Positions 1 to 8,573 of a stretch of DNA of 64,000 nucleotides are shown one piece after another. Source of the stretch: Sulfuritalea sp. (lineage in GTDB: Bacteria; Pseudomonadota; Gammaproteobacteria; Burkholderiales; Rhodocyclaceae); contig JALNZB010000001.1 in the NCBI GenBank assembly GCA_023229545.1, positions 1 to 64,000 of the forward strand, written 5' to 3'. The position numbers and the translations under genes were made by a program. Below the pieces are notes generated by a model. The model worked only from the letters and a program-made list of their open reading frames with translations. It had not been told where the DNA came from and ran no database searches. Numbering within the stretch: position 1 is the first letter of the stretch; every line of letters starts with the position of its first letter.

Positions 1-430
1 CCACGACAACGGCCAAGCCGACCACGACCACGGCCAAGCCGACCACTACGACAGCCAAGCCAACCACTACCACGGCCAAGCCAACCACTACCACGGCCAA
101 GCCAACCACCACGACGGCCAAGCCAACCACCACGACGGCCAAGCCGACTACTACCACAGCCAAGCCGACTACTACCACAGCCAAGCCGACCACTACCACG
201 GCCAAGCCGACCACTACGACAGCCAAGCCGACCACTACGACAGCCAAGCCAACCACTACGACAGCCAAGCCAACCACTACGACAGCCAAGCCAACCACTA
301 CGACAGCCAAGCCAACCACTACCACGGCCAAGCCAACCACTACCACGGCCAAGCCAACCACTACCACGGCCAAGCCAACCACCACGACGGCCAAGCCGAC
401 TACTACCACAGCCAAGCCGACTACTACCAC
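1..430 (+). repeat. 21-bp tandem repeat (about 20 copies) coding PTTTTAK
   Basis: Consecutive 21-base units of the type CCGACCACTACGACAGCCAAG run from the window edge to about base 430. They vary mostly at third codon positions (acc/act/acg/aca for Thr, ccg/cca for Pro). The unit length is a multiple of three, so gain or loss of units keeps the frame. Blocks of identical neighbouring variants suggest recent expansion by slippage or unequal recombination. Confidence 0.9.
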
Positions 431-593
431 CAAAGCCAAACCGACAACAACGACGAGGAGGCCGACGACGACGACCAAGCCTCCCGCCGGTGGCGGCAAC
501 TCGCAGCAAAGCGGTGGCGGAGACTCGCAACAAAGCGGTGGCGGAGACTCGCAGCAGAGCGGCGGTCCAGGCGGAAATACGCAAAGACAGTAG
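1..593 (+). CDS. Thr/Pro/Lys-rich repeat protein, C-terminal part (5' end outside window)
   Basis: The frame opens before the window and is read from base 3 to a TAG at 591-593. About 140 residues are a heptad-like repeat PTTTTAK, followed by a Lys/Pro/Arg/Thr stretch and a Gly/Ser/Gln tail with three copies of GG(G)(D/N)SQQS. Such low-complexity Thr/Pro tracts are usual in surface-exposed or linker regions of exported proteins, but nothing here identifies a domain. The N-terminus, and so any signal peptide or catalytic domain, is not visible. The function is unknown. The clean frame through roughly 20 copies and the distinct tail support real coding. Confidence 0.6.
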   Translation, partial: TTTAKPTTTTAKPTTTTAKPTTTTAKPTTTTAKPTTTTAKPTTTTAKPTTTTAKPTTTTAKPTTTTAKPTTTTAKPTTTTAKPTTTTAKPTTTTAKPTTTTAKPTTTTAKPTTTTAKPTTTTAKPTTTTAKPTTTTAKPTTTTKAKPTTTTRRPTTTTKPPAGGGNSQQSGGGDSQQSGGGDSQQSGGPGGNTQRQ

Positions 594-622
594 GCGGGAC
601 GCTTTCGCTATCAAAGTACTGG

Positions 623-651
623 GGCAGGAACCATGTTCCGAAATTCCTGCC
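623..651 (+). terminator. Hairpin after the repeat protein
   Basis: Arms GGCAGGAA (623-630) and TTCCTGCC (644-651) are perfectly complementary around a 13-base loop, 30 bases after the stop of the repeat protein. There is no strong T run, so this could be a weak terminator or an mRNA-end hairpin. Confidence 0.4.
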
Positions 652-716
652 TCAATAATCTGTGCGGCGGGCCTGGGTAACTGGCGTTCCTGCCGCAAGC
701 GATTCAAAAAGCTGAC

Positions 717-1688
717 ATGAACCTTCAACCCGCGAGCGCCAAGTCTCGCTTGGTCAGTATTGTCGTGCCGGCCTTCAACGAGGCGGAGGGAATCGCCGCT
801 TTCATCGAAAGACTGGTCGCCGCGCTACGCGACTGCGAGTTCGAGTTCGAGATATGGATCGTCGATGACGGCAGCAAGGACGACACTTGGGCCCGGGTGT
901 GTGTCGAAGGTGTGCGCCATCCTCAACTGCACGGCCTGCGTTTCACGCGCAACTTCGGCAAGGAAGCGGCGATTCTTGCCGGCTTGCGTCATGCCCGTGG
1001 CGATGCGGTTGTCGTGATGGATGCCGACGGCCAGCACCCGCCGGCGCTGCTGTCTGGCATGCTCGCTATCTGGCGTGGCGGTTCGGCACAGATAGTCGCC
1101 GCGACAAAAGCGGAGCGGAACACCGATAGCTGGACGACACGCCTCAATGCACAGATTTTCAACCGCATGATGAAGTGGCTAGCCGGACTGGATCTTGCCA
1201 ACGCGTCGGATTTCCGTTTGCTGGACCGGCGCGTCGTCGATGCCCTGCTGAAGTTTCCGGAGAAGATCCGCTTCTTTCGTGGCATGACGGTGTGGACCGG
1301 TTTTGCCACGAGGGAAATCAGCTTTGAAGTGGCGCCTCGCATAGCTGGCAACAGTCAGTGGAACTCCGCCCAACTAACACGCCTGGCGATCAACGCAATC
1401 ACTGCCTACAGTGCCAAGCCCTTGGGCCTGATCTTCCGTCTGGGGCTGATTGGCATGGTCGCCGCCGCAGCGCTGCTGGTGCAGGCGCTATACTCTTGGC
1501 ACTCGAATGTTGCCGTTTCAGGCTGGACCTCGCTGACCATAGTGATACTTTTTTTCGGCTCAGCCAACATGCTCGGCATCGGCGTACTGGGCGTTTATCT
1601 CGCCCATATCTTCGATGAAATCAAGGGCCGTCCGGAGTTCCTGATACAGGAACGGCTTGTCGATGGCGGGCAGTCAAATCCTGACTGA
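717..1688 (+). CDS. Membrane-anchored family 2 glycosyltransferase (DPM1/GtrB/ArnC-like)
   Basis: 323 residues. The N-terminal GT-A domain shows SIVVPAFNEAEGI (about 14-26), VDDGSKDDT (49-57) and the DADGQHP motif (about 102-108), the usual nucleotide-sugar and metal-binding signatures of polyprenyl-phosphate glycosyltransferases. Two hydrophobic segments (about 236-255 and 270-295) are followed by the typical YLAHIFDEIKGRPEFLI end. Members move a sugar from a nucleotide donor to undecaprenyl phosphate at the inner membrane for O-antigen, lipid A or glycoprotein modification; the substrate cannot be read from the sequence. The start is the ATG just after GCTGAC and the ribosome site is weak. 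It converges with the lipoprotein gene downstream. Confidence 0.85.
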   Translation: MNLQPASAKSRLVSIVVPAFNEAEGIAAFIERLVAALRDCEFEFEIWIVDDGSKDDTWARVCVEGVRHPQLHGLRFTRNFGKEAAILAGLRHARGDAVVVMDADGQHPPALLSGMLAIWRGGSAQIVAATKAERNTDSWTTRLNAQIFNRMMKWLAGLDLANASDFRLLDRRVVDALLKFPEKIRFFRGMTVWTGFATREISFEVAPRIAGNSQWNSAQLTRLAINAITAYSAKPLGLIFRLGLIGMVAAAALLVQALYSWHSNVAVSGWTSLTIVILFFGSANMLGIGVLGVYLAHIFDEIKGRPEFLIQERLVDGGQSNPD

Positions 1689-1753
1689 CGCAGGCTGCGC
1701 CCACGCCACCAAACAACAGGCGTCTTGAATTTCAGAAAATATCAGCGGGGTTG

Positions 1754-2476
1754 TCAGTTTGCCATTGCCAGCACGACAAGGTGGTTGTCGCCGACACACG
1801 ACACCTTGTAGCTGTTTTCCTTGTAGGTCTTATTGTTGCTGACCAGGGTGGTCTTGACTGTGTAGGTCTTGCCCTTGGCGCTCGCCGGAAGTTTGAACTT
1901 CGAATTGCTCTGGTAACGTCCGGCGCCATCCACCGCAGCCACTTTTTCCGTCTTTTCCTCGACCAGCTTGTTATTCTCGTCGTAGATGGCGTATTTCTGT
2001 TGTACCTCCGGCACCTTGTCGCCATAGCCGATCATGTCGGTATTGGAGGTTATCTGGACTTCCTTCTGCCCCGAGGCGTCGGGTGGCGACTCAGTGACCT
2101 TGGTGCTGAAACTGGCCGGGACCACATCCTTCTTCGGCGGCGCAGCCTTTTCCTTTCTGTTTTTGGCAGAGGCATATTCTTTATTGACCGCTTGGGCACT
2201 CGCGATCTTTTTCGATTCGAAGTACCAACCTATCAGAAGGCCGGCGACCGCGCCGACCACCGCCCCCTTGGCGCAACCCGCACCAGTAGCGCTTCCCAGG
2301 GCACAACCGGCCGCCGCGCCGATTAGGGCACCCTTGGCCTTGTCGTCTACGATGAAGGAGCCGTCGGCGTTTTTCTTGAAACTTCCGTCAGGGTTGGTGG
2401 CGCAACCGCTTGACGTTACCAGTACAGCGAAGGCGACCGCGGCGGCGATGGGGCGTTGCAGGCGAAGGGAACTCAT
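1754..2476 (-). CDS. Glycine-zipper lipoprotein, last gene of the caspase/cyclase run
   Basis: 240 residues. A signal peptide ends in a lipobox-like VTSSGC, so a lipidated Cys near residue 25 is likely. Residues about 48-85 form a glycine zipper (GALIGAAAGCALGSATGAG...GAVVGAVAGLLIGW) as in outer-membrane-associated lipoproteins. A basic linker and a beta-rich C-terminal domain with no family I recognise follow. It lies 24 bases after the WD40-caspase stop and probably belongs to the same transcript. Envelope localisation is inferred from the lipobox; the function is unknown. Confidence 0.75.
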   Translation of the reverse strand: MSSLRLQRPIAAAVAFAVLVTSSGCATNPDGSFKKNADGSFIVDDKAKGALIGAAAGCALGSATGAGCAKGAVVGAVAGLLIGWYFESKKIASAQAVNKEYASAKNRKEKAAPPKKDVVPASFSTKVTESPPDASGQKEVQITSNTDMIGYGDKVPEVQQKYAIYDENNKLVEEKTEKVAAVDGAGRYQSNSKFKLPASAKGKTYTVKTTLVSNNKTYKENSYKVSCVGDNHLVVLAMAN

Positions 2477-2500
2477 TTCATATCTCCAATTTGTAAACGT

Positions 2501-5482
2501 CTATTTGACTACGATGGCGATTGGCTCGTCGATGCCGTGATCGCTGATGAAGGGGCGTTGTTTGTTTTCCGACAATTCCTTGACCCGACGAGTGACATAG
2601 CGCTTGAGCAAGGTGGGGTAGACCAAGTTGTCCTTTTTATCCACGGCTTCGCCGCGTAGCCCTTCAATCAGCGCCTGGGTAAAGAATCCGTTTTCTTCGC
2701 TTTCCCCCGATTTTTCCTTGCCTGTCGACGATGCAAAGATAATGACACCCCGTTCATCGTCAATCTTGTTGATCATATCCGTCGCGTTCGACGCATGGCT
2801 TGATGCCTGGTTGGTCAGAGCACCGGCATAGCAGGTATCGAGGAAAAACATGGCTCGCCCTGGCAGGCTTTGCAGGGTGCCGACGATTTGATCGCCCGGC
2901 AGCCACTCCGCTGGTTTCATCGCCATGCCGTCCGGCTTGAACGGAATGTAGTAATAGGATTTGTCCTGGGCAATGCCGTGACCGGCGAGGAACAAGACGC
3001 CGGCATCTTTCTCCTTGACGTTCGTCTTGAGCCAGTTGAGGCCTTCGACAATGGCTTCCCGCGTAGCCCTCTCGTCGGTGAGCATCTTGAACTCAAGCTT
3101 GTTGTATATCTTGCGCACGCCCGCCGGAGGATTGGCGATGCGGGCCATTTGGGATTTGAAGTCGTTGGCGTCCTTGACGGGACTCGACAGGTCATTGGGC
3201 GCAGGGTACTTATTGATTGCAACCACCAACATGTAGAGTGTTTCAAAGTCCGCCTTGTCCCTGGCGGATGGCATCTTGGCCGCAGTGACACGACTTACCT
3301 TGATGCTTACCGGGTCAGACTTGGCGTTGCGATTTTCGGCGATCAGCAGAATCTCGGCATCCTTCCCTGGCGGCACGCGCACCTGTACCTCCTGCACCGC
3401 GATTTCGCCTTGCACCCCACGCTGGGATACGGGCTTGATGCTGCGGTCGAGACGACCGTTGACGCGAACCTTGATGTCCCTGATCGGGGCATCCGGTGGC
3501 GTACGCACGGCGTAGCGCACCTTTACGAGATCGCCGACGGCCTCGACCTGGCTGTCCGACTGGAGTTCAATGATGGGTGGCACGAGTTCCACGAGTTTCG
3601 GCGGAGCGCTGGCCGCCGAACCGGCAGAAGTCGGTTTGCGCCCTTTCGCCTGCGTCTGAACTGTCACCGGAACCGGGGGTTCGGCGTTCGCCGCCTCGAG
3701 GGCGGCAAGGTCGGCCTGCGCCAAGCGCAAGGCTTCCATTTCGCCGCCTGTGGCGAGCAGTTTCTGAATCACGTCGGGGCGATACAGGCGATCACGGAAG
3801 CGACCGGCGCTGAAGAAGTCAGCCGACTGGTTGAACGCCCGGTTGAGATGCCAGCCCACCAGATTCTCGCCGCCAACGGAGGTATCGTAGTAACCGGAAG
3901 GCGTCCAGACAATCCATCGTTCGCGGTCGGCATGAACGAAAAGCGCCATCTGTTCAGCGCCATCGTTGAGGCGCAGCCAGCGGACGCTGCCGTCACCCAG
4001 GCCGGCGACCACCCAGCGTCCATCCGCGCTGATATTCACCGCCCACGCCGCCGCCGACACCCGGCGCTCCCAAAGCATGACACCCTCGGCGCTGAAATGC
4101 CTGAGGAACCACTCGCTACCGAGCACAAAGCTGCGCTCATTGGGCGCCATGGCCAGGCTGCGCGCCACCTCGCCGGGCTTCATCGGTAGCGCGCGACCAT
4201 TAAAGCGCGGCGCAGTGGAATTCTTCCAATCGCCGGAATTCCCGCTAATGCGGGCTGGGCTTGCCTTGTCCGGCGGCGAACCGCTTTTCAGGCTCCCGGC
4301 AGCGAGATCGAAAACCATAGCGCCCGCCTCAGCCGAAAAGTGAAAGGCGACAGTCTCCGCTGTCGGACTGAGCCTGAAGCTGTCGCCTGCATCGCGAAAA
4401 TCTGCGCCTTGAGAACGGCTGGTCGACTGGGTTTTCCCCTGCGGGTGAAAAACCGCCCACGCCGGTTCGGCCGAGGCCGCCGCAACACTGCCATCCGGCA
4501 GACTTGCCAGCGCCATCACGGTGTTGCTGAACTGTCCGATTTCGCGCTTCGCGCCGCGACCATTCTGGTCAAACGCCAGGACGGGGAAGCGGCCTCCACT
4601 GACATGACTGCCCGCTGCGAAGAGCGTGTTGCCATCGGCAGACCAGACTACGCGACCGAGATTGCCACCCTTGAGTTCTATGCTGTGAACCAGGGTGAGG
4701 CTATTCGCGTCCAGCAAATCCACCCGTGCTTGATCCTGATAACCGACGGCCAATGTACGACCGTCGGCGGAGAAGCTCACGCTATAGGGTTTGCCGCCGG
4801 GCGCCTGTTTGCGGGCGATACGTTCCAGGCCATTGCGCCCGATCTGGTAGATGCGTATCGCGCCATCGATGCTCGCCACGGCGAGTCGGCCATTGGCGGC
4901 GAACTCGGCGCCAAACACCGCCTCATTGAATTCCGGATCGGCGCCGACAAATTGCAGGTTGCGGCGGAAGACCCGCAAGCCCTGCTGACGCAGGCCAATC
5001 GCCAGATACTGATTGTCCCTAGACCATGCAAGCTGGGTAATCGGTGCCTCCATGCCGGATAGCGTGCTCTTTGGCGGAACGCTGGCGCTGGTGCGGTCGA
5101 ACAGGTGGATCAAATGGCCACCACCGTCAAAGGCCGAGTTGCCGCCCAATGCAACCGTGCGCCCATCCGGCGAAATGGCGACCGCATAGACCGCGCCCAG
5201 GCTTTCGGCGCCGATCGGCGGACGCATTACAGAAATCGCCTGGCCGCTACGGGCATCCCACAGGCGCGCTGTCTTGTCTTCGGAAGCGGTGACGATCCAG
5301 CGTCCGGACGCGTCGGCGCCAATGCGGGAAATCAGGCCCAGATGGCTGCCGGTCTCGATCCTCAAAACCGGATCCTTCGGCAAAGTCGGCGCTGCTAGGA
5401 CGGCGATAGCCGAAAAGCTTAAGACTGCGACGCAAGCCTTGCCGCACAAAAGAGCCAAGCGGGCCAGCTGAATCAGATTCAT
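2501..5482 (-). CDS. Exported WD40-repeat protein with C-terminal caspase-like (C14) protease domain
   Basis: 993 residues. A hydrophobic N-terminus is followed by a WD40 propeller (for example TASEDKTARLWDARSG near residue 65) to about residue 530. A beta-rich, Pro/Ala-containing middle section follows, then a caspase-fold domain from about 750. The catalytic pair is visible: His in FLAGHG (about 832) and Cys in FFLDTCYAG (about 882). The family cleaves proteins after specific residues, often Arg/Lys in bacterial members. The ATG overlaps the stop of the OmpA gene (ATGA), so the two are translationally coupled. A degenerate copy of the dispersed repeat lies in the signal-peptide region (about residues 27-33). 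The propeller probably presents or senses a partner protein; the target is unknown. Confidence 0.9.
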   Translation of the reverse strand: MNLIQLARLALLCGKACVAVLSFSAIAVLAAPTLPKDPVLRIETGSHLGLISRIGADASGRWIVTASEDKTARLWDARSGQAISVMRPPIGAESLGAVYAVAISPDGRTVALGGNSAFDGGGHLIHLFDRTSASVPPKSTLSGMEAPITQLAWSRDNQYLAIGLRQQGLRVFRRNLQFVGADPEFNEAVFGAEFAANGRLAVASIDGAIRIYQIGRNGLERIARKQAPGGKPYSVSFSADGRTLAVGYQDQARVDLLDANSLTLVHSIELKGGNLGRVVWSADGNTLFAAGSHVSGGRFPVLAFDQNGRGAKREIGQFSNTVMALASLPDGSVAAASAEPAWAVFHPQGKTQSTSRSQGADFRDAGDSFRLSPTAETVAFHFSAEAGAMVFDLAAGSLKSGSPPDKASPARISGNSGDWKNSTAPRFNGRALPMKPGEVARSLAMAPNERSFVLGSEWFLRHFSAEGVMLWERRVSAAAWAVNISADGRWVVAGLGDGSVRWLRLNDGAEQMALFVHADRERWIVWTPSGYYDTSVGGENLVGWHLNRAFNQSADFFSAGRFRDRLYRPDVIQKLLATGGEMEALRLAQADLAALEAANAEPPVPVTVQTQAKGRKPTSAGSAASAPPKLVELVPPIIELQSDSQVEAVGDLVKVRYAVRTPPDAPIRDIKVRVNGRLDRSIKPVSQRGVQGEIAVQEVQVRVPPGKDAEILLIAENRNAKSDPVSIKVSRVTAAKMPSARDKADFETLYMLVVAINKYPAPNDLSSPVKDANDFKSQMARIANPPAGVRKIYNKLEFKMLTDERATREAIVEGLNWLKTNVKEKDAGVLFLAGHGIAQDKSYYYIPFKPDGMAMKPAEWLPGDQIVGTLQSLPGRAMFFLDTCYAGALTNQASSHASNATDMINKIDDERGVIIFASSTGKEKSGESEENGFFTQALIEGLRGEAVDKKDNLVYPTLLKRYVTRRVKELSENKQRPFISDHGIDEPIAIVVK
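5382..5406 (-). repeat. Degenerate copy of the AGTCGGCGCTG dispersed repeat
   Basis: Reads AAAGTCGGCGCTG then CTAGGACGGCG, with three mismatches to the best copies. On the coding strand it encodes AVLAAPTLP at the end of the WD40-caspase signal region. Confidence 0.5.
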
Positions 5483-6093
5483 CGAACCAGTATCTCGACG
5501 CGCCGGTTGCGCGCTTCGGGGACTTCATCCACCGTAGGCACCAGAGGCTCTCTTTCGCCTCGTCCCGAAGCGCTGACGCTGTCCGCCGAGAAGCCTTGCG
5601 CGACCAGTTGGGCGCGAACTTTTTCAGCGCGACGCAAGGCCAGACGGTCGTTGTCCGCTACCGATCCGACGCGGTCGGTGTGGCCAACCACGATCAGATC
5701 GGGAGCCGGTCGCTTCTTGATTTCAGCCATGACATTTTCCAACTCGCGCTGCGACTCGACTGTCAATGTATCGCTCCCTTCGACAAAATAAAGAAGAAAG
5801 CGGGCGGGCGCCATCGGCTGTGCATCGAGGGCGTCCTTGTACATTTCCCTGATCTCAGCCTCGCTCAGCTTCGCGGAAGAAACCTCGCCGCCGCGAACCG
5901 TGGCGCTGGTAGTGGTCTGATCCAGTTTCAGGGGCGCTCCGTCGCGCGGCGTGACGACCATCTGTCCGGTCTTGCCGTCGCGATCCGGAAGCACCGAGAA
6001 ATGCTCGCGCGGGCTGCCGCAAGCGGAGAGCAGCACAAGCATCAAGGCGCCGGCGAGGGAGGCAAGGCAACGATACGTCGAGACAGGCATCAC
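5479..6093 (-). CDS. OmpA-family peptidoglycan-binding lipoprotein
   Basis: 204 residues. The signal peptide ends in the lipobox LLSACG. The C-terminal half is an OmpA/MotB-like domain: LYFVEGSDTLTVES, VVGHTDRVGS and NDRLALRRAEKVRAQL followed by NRRVEILVR. The TD..G and NxxLAxxRA elements are those that hold diaminopimelate of peptidoglycan. Its ATG overlaps the FecR stop and its stop overlaps the WD40-caspase start, so it sits inside a coupled trio. It probably tethers a complex between outer membrane and cell wall. Confidence 0.88.
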   Translation of the reverse strand: MMPVSTYRCLASLAGALMLVLLSACGSPREHFSVLPDRDGKTGQMVVTPRDGAPLKLDQTTTSATVRGGEVSSAKLSEAEIREMYKDALDAQPMAPARFLLYFVEGSDTLTVESQRELENVMAEIKKRPAPDLIVVGHTDRVGSVADNDRLALRRAEKVRAQLVAQGFSADSVSASGRGEREPLVPTVDEVPEARNRRVEILVR

Positions 6094-6584
6094 TTCTTCT
6101 CCTCAACGCTGACCATGAACTGCCGCGCATTGCCCTTCACCTCGGCCTGCGGCGTCCTGACCTTCACGCTGTCCGCCGCGCCCTGGGCCAGATTCCCGGC
6201 TTGCAGCGAGACCGTGCCCTGTTTGACGAATGCATCGAAGGCGCCCATGTAGGTGGTCGGGTCATAGTTGAACGTCTTCAGAAAGACCTCGCCGCCGGGA
6301 CCCATCGAAAGCGTGGAATTATCGGCAAACATCAGGCCGACCGAGCCATTGGCTTCCGTTATCACTGAATCCTCGACTTTCAGTCGCGCCCCTACCGGGG
6401 CCGGAAAGCGCTGACCAGCGCGCTCGATGCGCACGATCCCGCGCGAAACCTTGACCTGCGCCACCCATGTTTGAGGCGCTGGCGCCCCTGCGGTGGTTGT
6501 GCCAACCTGAGCGGCAACCGACCAGGAAATGGTCAGGCCAAGAACCGCACTGCAACTCAAGCAACCGGGCCAAGTGATTTTCAA
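6090..6584 (-). CDS. Periplasmic FecR-domain protein
   Basis: 164 residues with an N-terminal signal peptide. The rest matches the FecR beta-domain: a hydrophobic strand, then GARLKVEDSVITEANGSVGL, then MFADNSTLSMGPGGEV. FecR domains occur in cell-surface signalling and as ligand-binding periplasmic modules. No sigma factor is adjacent, so the classical FecI/FecR route is unlikely. It lies 49 bases after the 361-residue caspase gene and its stop overlaps the OmpA start (ATGA). Confidence 0.8.
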   Translation of the reverse strand: MKITWPGCLSCSAVLGLTISWSVAAQVGTTTAGAPAPQTWVAQVKVSRGIVRIERAGQRFPAPVGARLKVEDSVITEANGSVGLMFADNSTLSMGPGGEVFLKTFNYDPTTYMGAFDAFVKQGTVSLQAGNLAQGAADSVKVRTPQAEVKGNARQFMVSVEEKK

Positions 6585-6633
6585 TGCAGCAGCCTCCAGA
6601 GCAGGAGCGGATTATTCTACCGATTCCGCGCGG

Positions 6634-7719
6634 CTATTTTGGCGTCTGAAAGAGAAAATCCCCGCCCTCGGTGTGGCCGGCCGAAACCACCGCTCCGTAT
6701 TGCGGTTGTTGCGGATATTCCTTGCTCACGTCCTTGCTGACCACGCTCCAGACTTGCGCGCCGGGTGTCAGGCTACCCGTGCTTTGCAGCGTCTTGATCA
6801 GATTCCAGGCGAAGATCGAATGCCCCTCCTTGCCCTCGTCCGAAACCGGCTCGTCGGCCCCGGAGGAAAACACCAGTACCGACCGCTGCTTGAGAATATC
6901 TTCCGCCGTCATCTCCTTGCCCTGGATCAGTTTCTGTTCCTTGGTCAAGCTGCCGGAATAGCAGCTGTCCGAGATCAGGATCAACTGGCGAGCGCGTATC
7001 GCCGCGAGCAGTTTGGAAATATCGCTATTGGATATCCATCCCTGAGCCGTCTTGACCGAAGCATCCACCGGAATCCAGTAGCCCATCTTGATGTCTTCCA
7101 TCAGATAGCCGTGGCCAGCGTACATCAACAGGACAGCGTCATCCGGTCTGGCTTCGGCGGCGACGCCGTTGAGGGCTTCGATGATTTTTGCCTTGCCCGC
7201 ATTCTGGACGATCCGGGTCTCAAAGCCGAAACGGCTCTGCAATACGCTGGCGATTTTCGACACGTCGGCAATCGGCGTTTCGAGCGGTGGAATCGGCGTG
7301 GCGTAGGCGTTGTTGCCCACCAACACGGCGAAGCGGCGGCGCACCGGGGTTGTGGGCGACGGAGTGATTGGCGTCGGCATCGCAACGGGTGCTGAAGGCG
7401 AAACTGGAGCTGCAACCGGGATCGGCTCCGGCATCACTACCGCAACGGGCTCGGGCCGGGCCAGGCACTTACCACCCTTGGAACTCTGTCCCACCGAGCA
7501 TTCCGGAACATCCGCAGCGGTCGGGTTCTTGCGCAGTTCTTCCAGCGCCTCGCGGTACAACAAGGTGCGGGCCTGATGCCGCTGCATCTGGATCGCCTGG
7601 AACTGCGCTCCACCGGGAATGCCGCCCATGAAGGCGGGCGGGCGGATCATCTGTGCCTGAACCAGCGGAGCCATCAATGCGGCGGCCAAACCAAACCAGA
7701 ACGACATTCTTGGTCTCAT
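6634..7719 (-). CDS. Secreted caspase-like (C14) protease
   Basis: 361 residues. A signal peptide (GLAAALMAPLVQA) leads a region of about 60 residues, a Pro/Val-rich linker (about 95-130) and a caspase domain that begins RRFAVLVGNNAYA. Catalytic His is in MYAGHG (about 202) and Cys in ISDSCYSG (about 251). The conserved sequence YWIPVDAS between them is typical. Its start overlaps the stop of the hydrolase (ATGA). It is the second exported caspase of the same operon and lacks the WD40 part, so the two may act on different targets or one may activate the other. Confidence 0.88.
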   Translation of the reverse strand: MRPRMSFWFGLAAALMAPLVQAQMIRPPAFMGGIPGGAQFQAIQMQRHQARTLLYREALEELRKNPTAADVPECSVGQSSKGGKCLARPEPVAVVMPEPIPVAAPVSPSAPVAMPTPITPSPTTPVRRRFAVLVGNNAYATPIPPLETPIADVSKIASVLQSRFGFETRIVQNAGKAKIIEALNGVAAEARPDDAVLLMYAGHGYLMEDIKMGYWIPVDASVKTAQGWISNSDISKLLAAIRARQLILISDSCYSGSLTKEQKLIQGKEMTAEDILKQRSVLVFSSGADEPVSDEGKEGHSIFAWNLIKTLQSTGSLTPGAQVWSVVSKDVSKEYPQQPQYGAVVSAGHTEGGDFLFQTPK

Positions 7720-8573
7720 CGTGTTCTCTCCTCAACAGTCACCCGCCCGAGCAGCGTCGCCCAGTCCCGCGCCCAGCAGCATTCATGGTCGAAGCCGGGA
7801 ATGATTTCCACGCGACCGCCCTTGCGCCGGATGAATCGCTCGACGATTGCTATGGGCACGATTTTGTCATCACCGCCGACGAAATGCACGCTGCGCGGCA
7901 GGCGCAAATTTTCACCCAATTCAGCCGGATCGAGTGAACCCGTCAGGGGTGAAACCTTATGCCATGCAACCCAATCCGCAAGTGCCATAGGTGCGGCAAC
8001 CGTGATCAGAACATCGACATCACTGCGCTGCGCGGCAAGCAGGGCTGCCAGCACGCCGCCTCCGGAATAGCCAATCAGCCTCAGTCGCCGTGCCGCCAGC
8101 GCCGACTTCTGCTGGGTTATGGCCATGTCATAGGCGGCAACCACTTCCGGCGCAAAACGCCGCTCGGTCCAGTAGGCGCTGTCACAAGTTTGCAGCGCTT
8201 CTTCGTTCAGATACTGGCAGGGGCGCCCAAAATAGACAATCGGCGCCGAAGGATCGGCTGCTGCCAGCGCGAGAGAATTCGGTCGGACTGGCGTCGGGTC
8301 GCGCGGCGGATGGTAGGGTGTTGGCCAGACCGCGCCGTCGCCTTCGATGTAGATGGTCAGCGTGTCATTCGGAGCCGGTGGCTTGCGCACAAACGCGGCA
8401 ATGCGAAACTTGCCGGCTTGCACGGAGGCTTCGGAAAATCCACGCTCCCCGGCCCAGGCAGCTATTTCACGTGCGCTACCAAAGGAATTCGCAGTGCTGC
8501 AACCGGACAAGGCCGCAAACAAAAAGGCCGCGCTCAGAAGCGCGGCCTTGATCGGGGAAGACCCCGGTAACAT
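7716..8573 (-). CDS. Alpha/beta-hydrolase lipoprotein
   Basis: 285 residues. The signal peptide ends in LSGC (lipobox, Cys about 25). The body has the hydrolase fold: YIEGDGAVW near the oxyanion region, the nucleophile elbow GYSGGG (Ser about 169), a late Asp region and FDHECCW carrying the likely catalytic His. The substrate is unknown. The ATG overlaps the stop of the beta-barrel gene. A perfect hairpin with a T run lies inside the signal-peptide codons (8524-8549), and a dispersed-repeat copy encodes KSALAARR just before the nucleophile elbow. Confidence 0.75.
   Translation of the reverse strand: MLPGSSPIKAALLSAAFLFAALSGCSTANSFGSAREIAAWAGERGFSEASVQAGKFRIAAFVRKPPAPNDTLTIYIEGDGAVWPTPYHPPRDPTPVRPNSLALAAADPSAPIVYFGRPCQYLNEEALQTCDSAYWTERRFAPEVVAAYDMAITQQKSALAARRLRLIGYSGGGVLAALLAAQRSDVDVLITVAAPMALADWVAWHKVSPLTGSLDPAELGENLRLPRSVHFVGGDDKIVPIAIVERFIRRKGGRVEIIPGFDHECCWARDWATLLGRVTVEERTR
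8085..8112 (+). repeat. Dispersed repeat copy inside the hydrolase gene
   Basis: GCCGTGCCGCCAGCGCCGAC followed by TTCT. On the coding (minus) strand it is read as KSALAARR, the same frame as the copy at the end of arsC. Confidence 0.75.
8524..8549 (-). terminator. Terminator-like hairpin inside the hydrolase signal-peptide codons
   Basis: AAGGCCGCGC and GCGCGGCCTT form a perfect 10-bp stem with a six-base loop. Read on the minus strand the stem is followed by TTTTTGTTT. It starts 24 bases after the beta-barrel stop, so it could end that transcript or attenuate the genes downstream. The same bases encode the hydrophobic core of the hydrolase signal peptide. Confidence 0.55.

Noticed and set aside
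1..430. CRISPR-like array at the window start
   Set aside because: The units are contiguous without unique spacers and code a peptide repeat in frame.
2870..4189. A 439-codon open frame opposite the WD40-caspase
   Set aside because: It is antisense in a GC-rich gene with a complete conserved protein on the other strand; the translation has no domain pattern.
8524..8573. Starting the hydrolase after the hairpin instead of at 8573
   Set aside because: The upstream part encodes a proper lipoprotein signal with LSGC, which a later start would remove.
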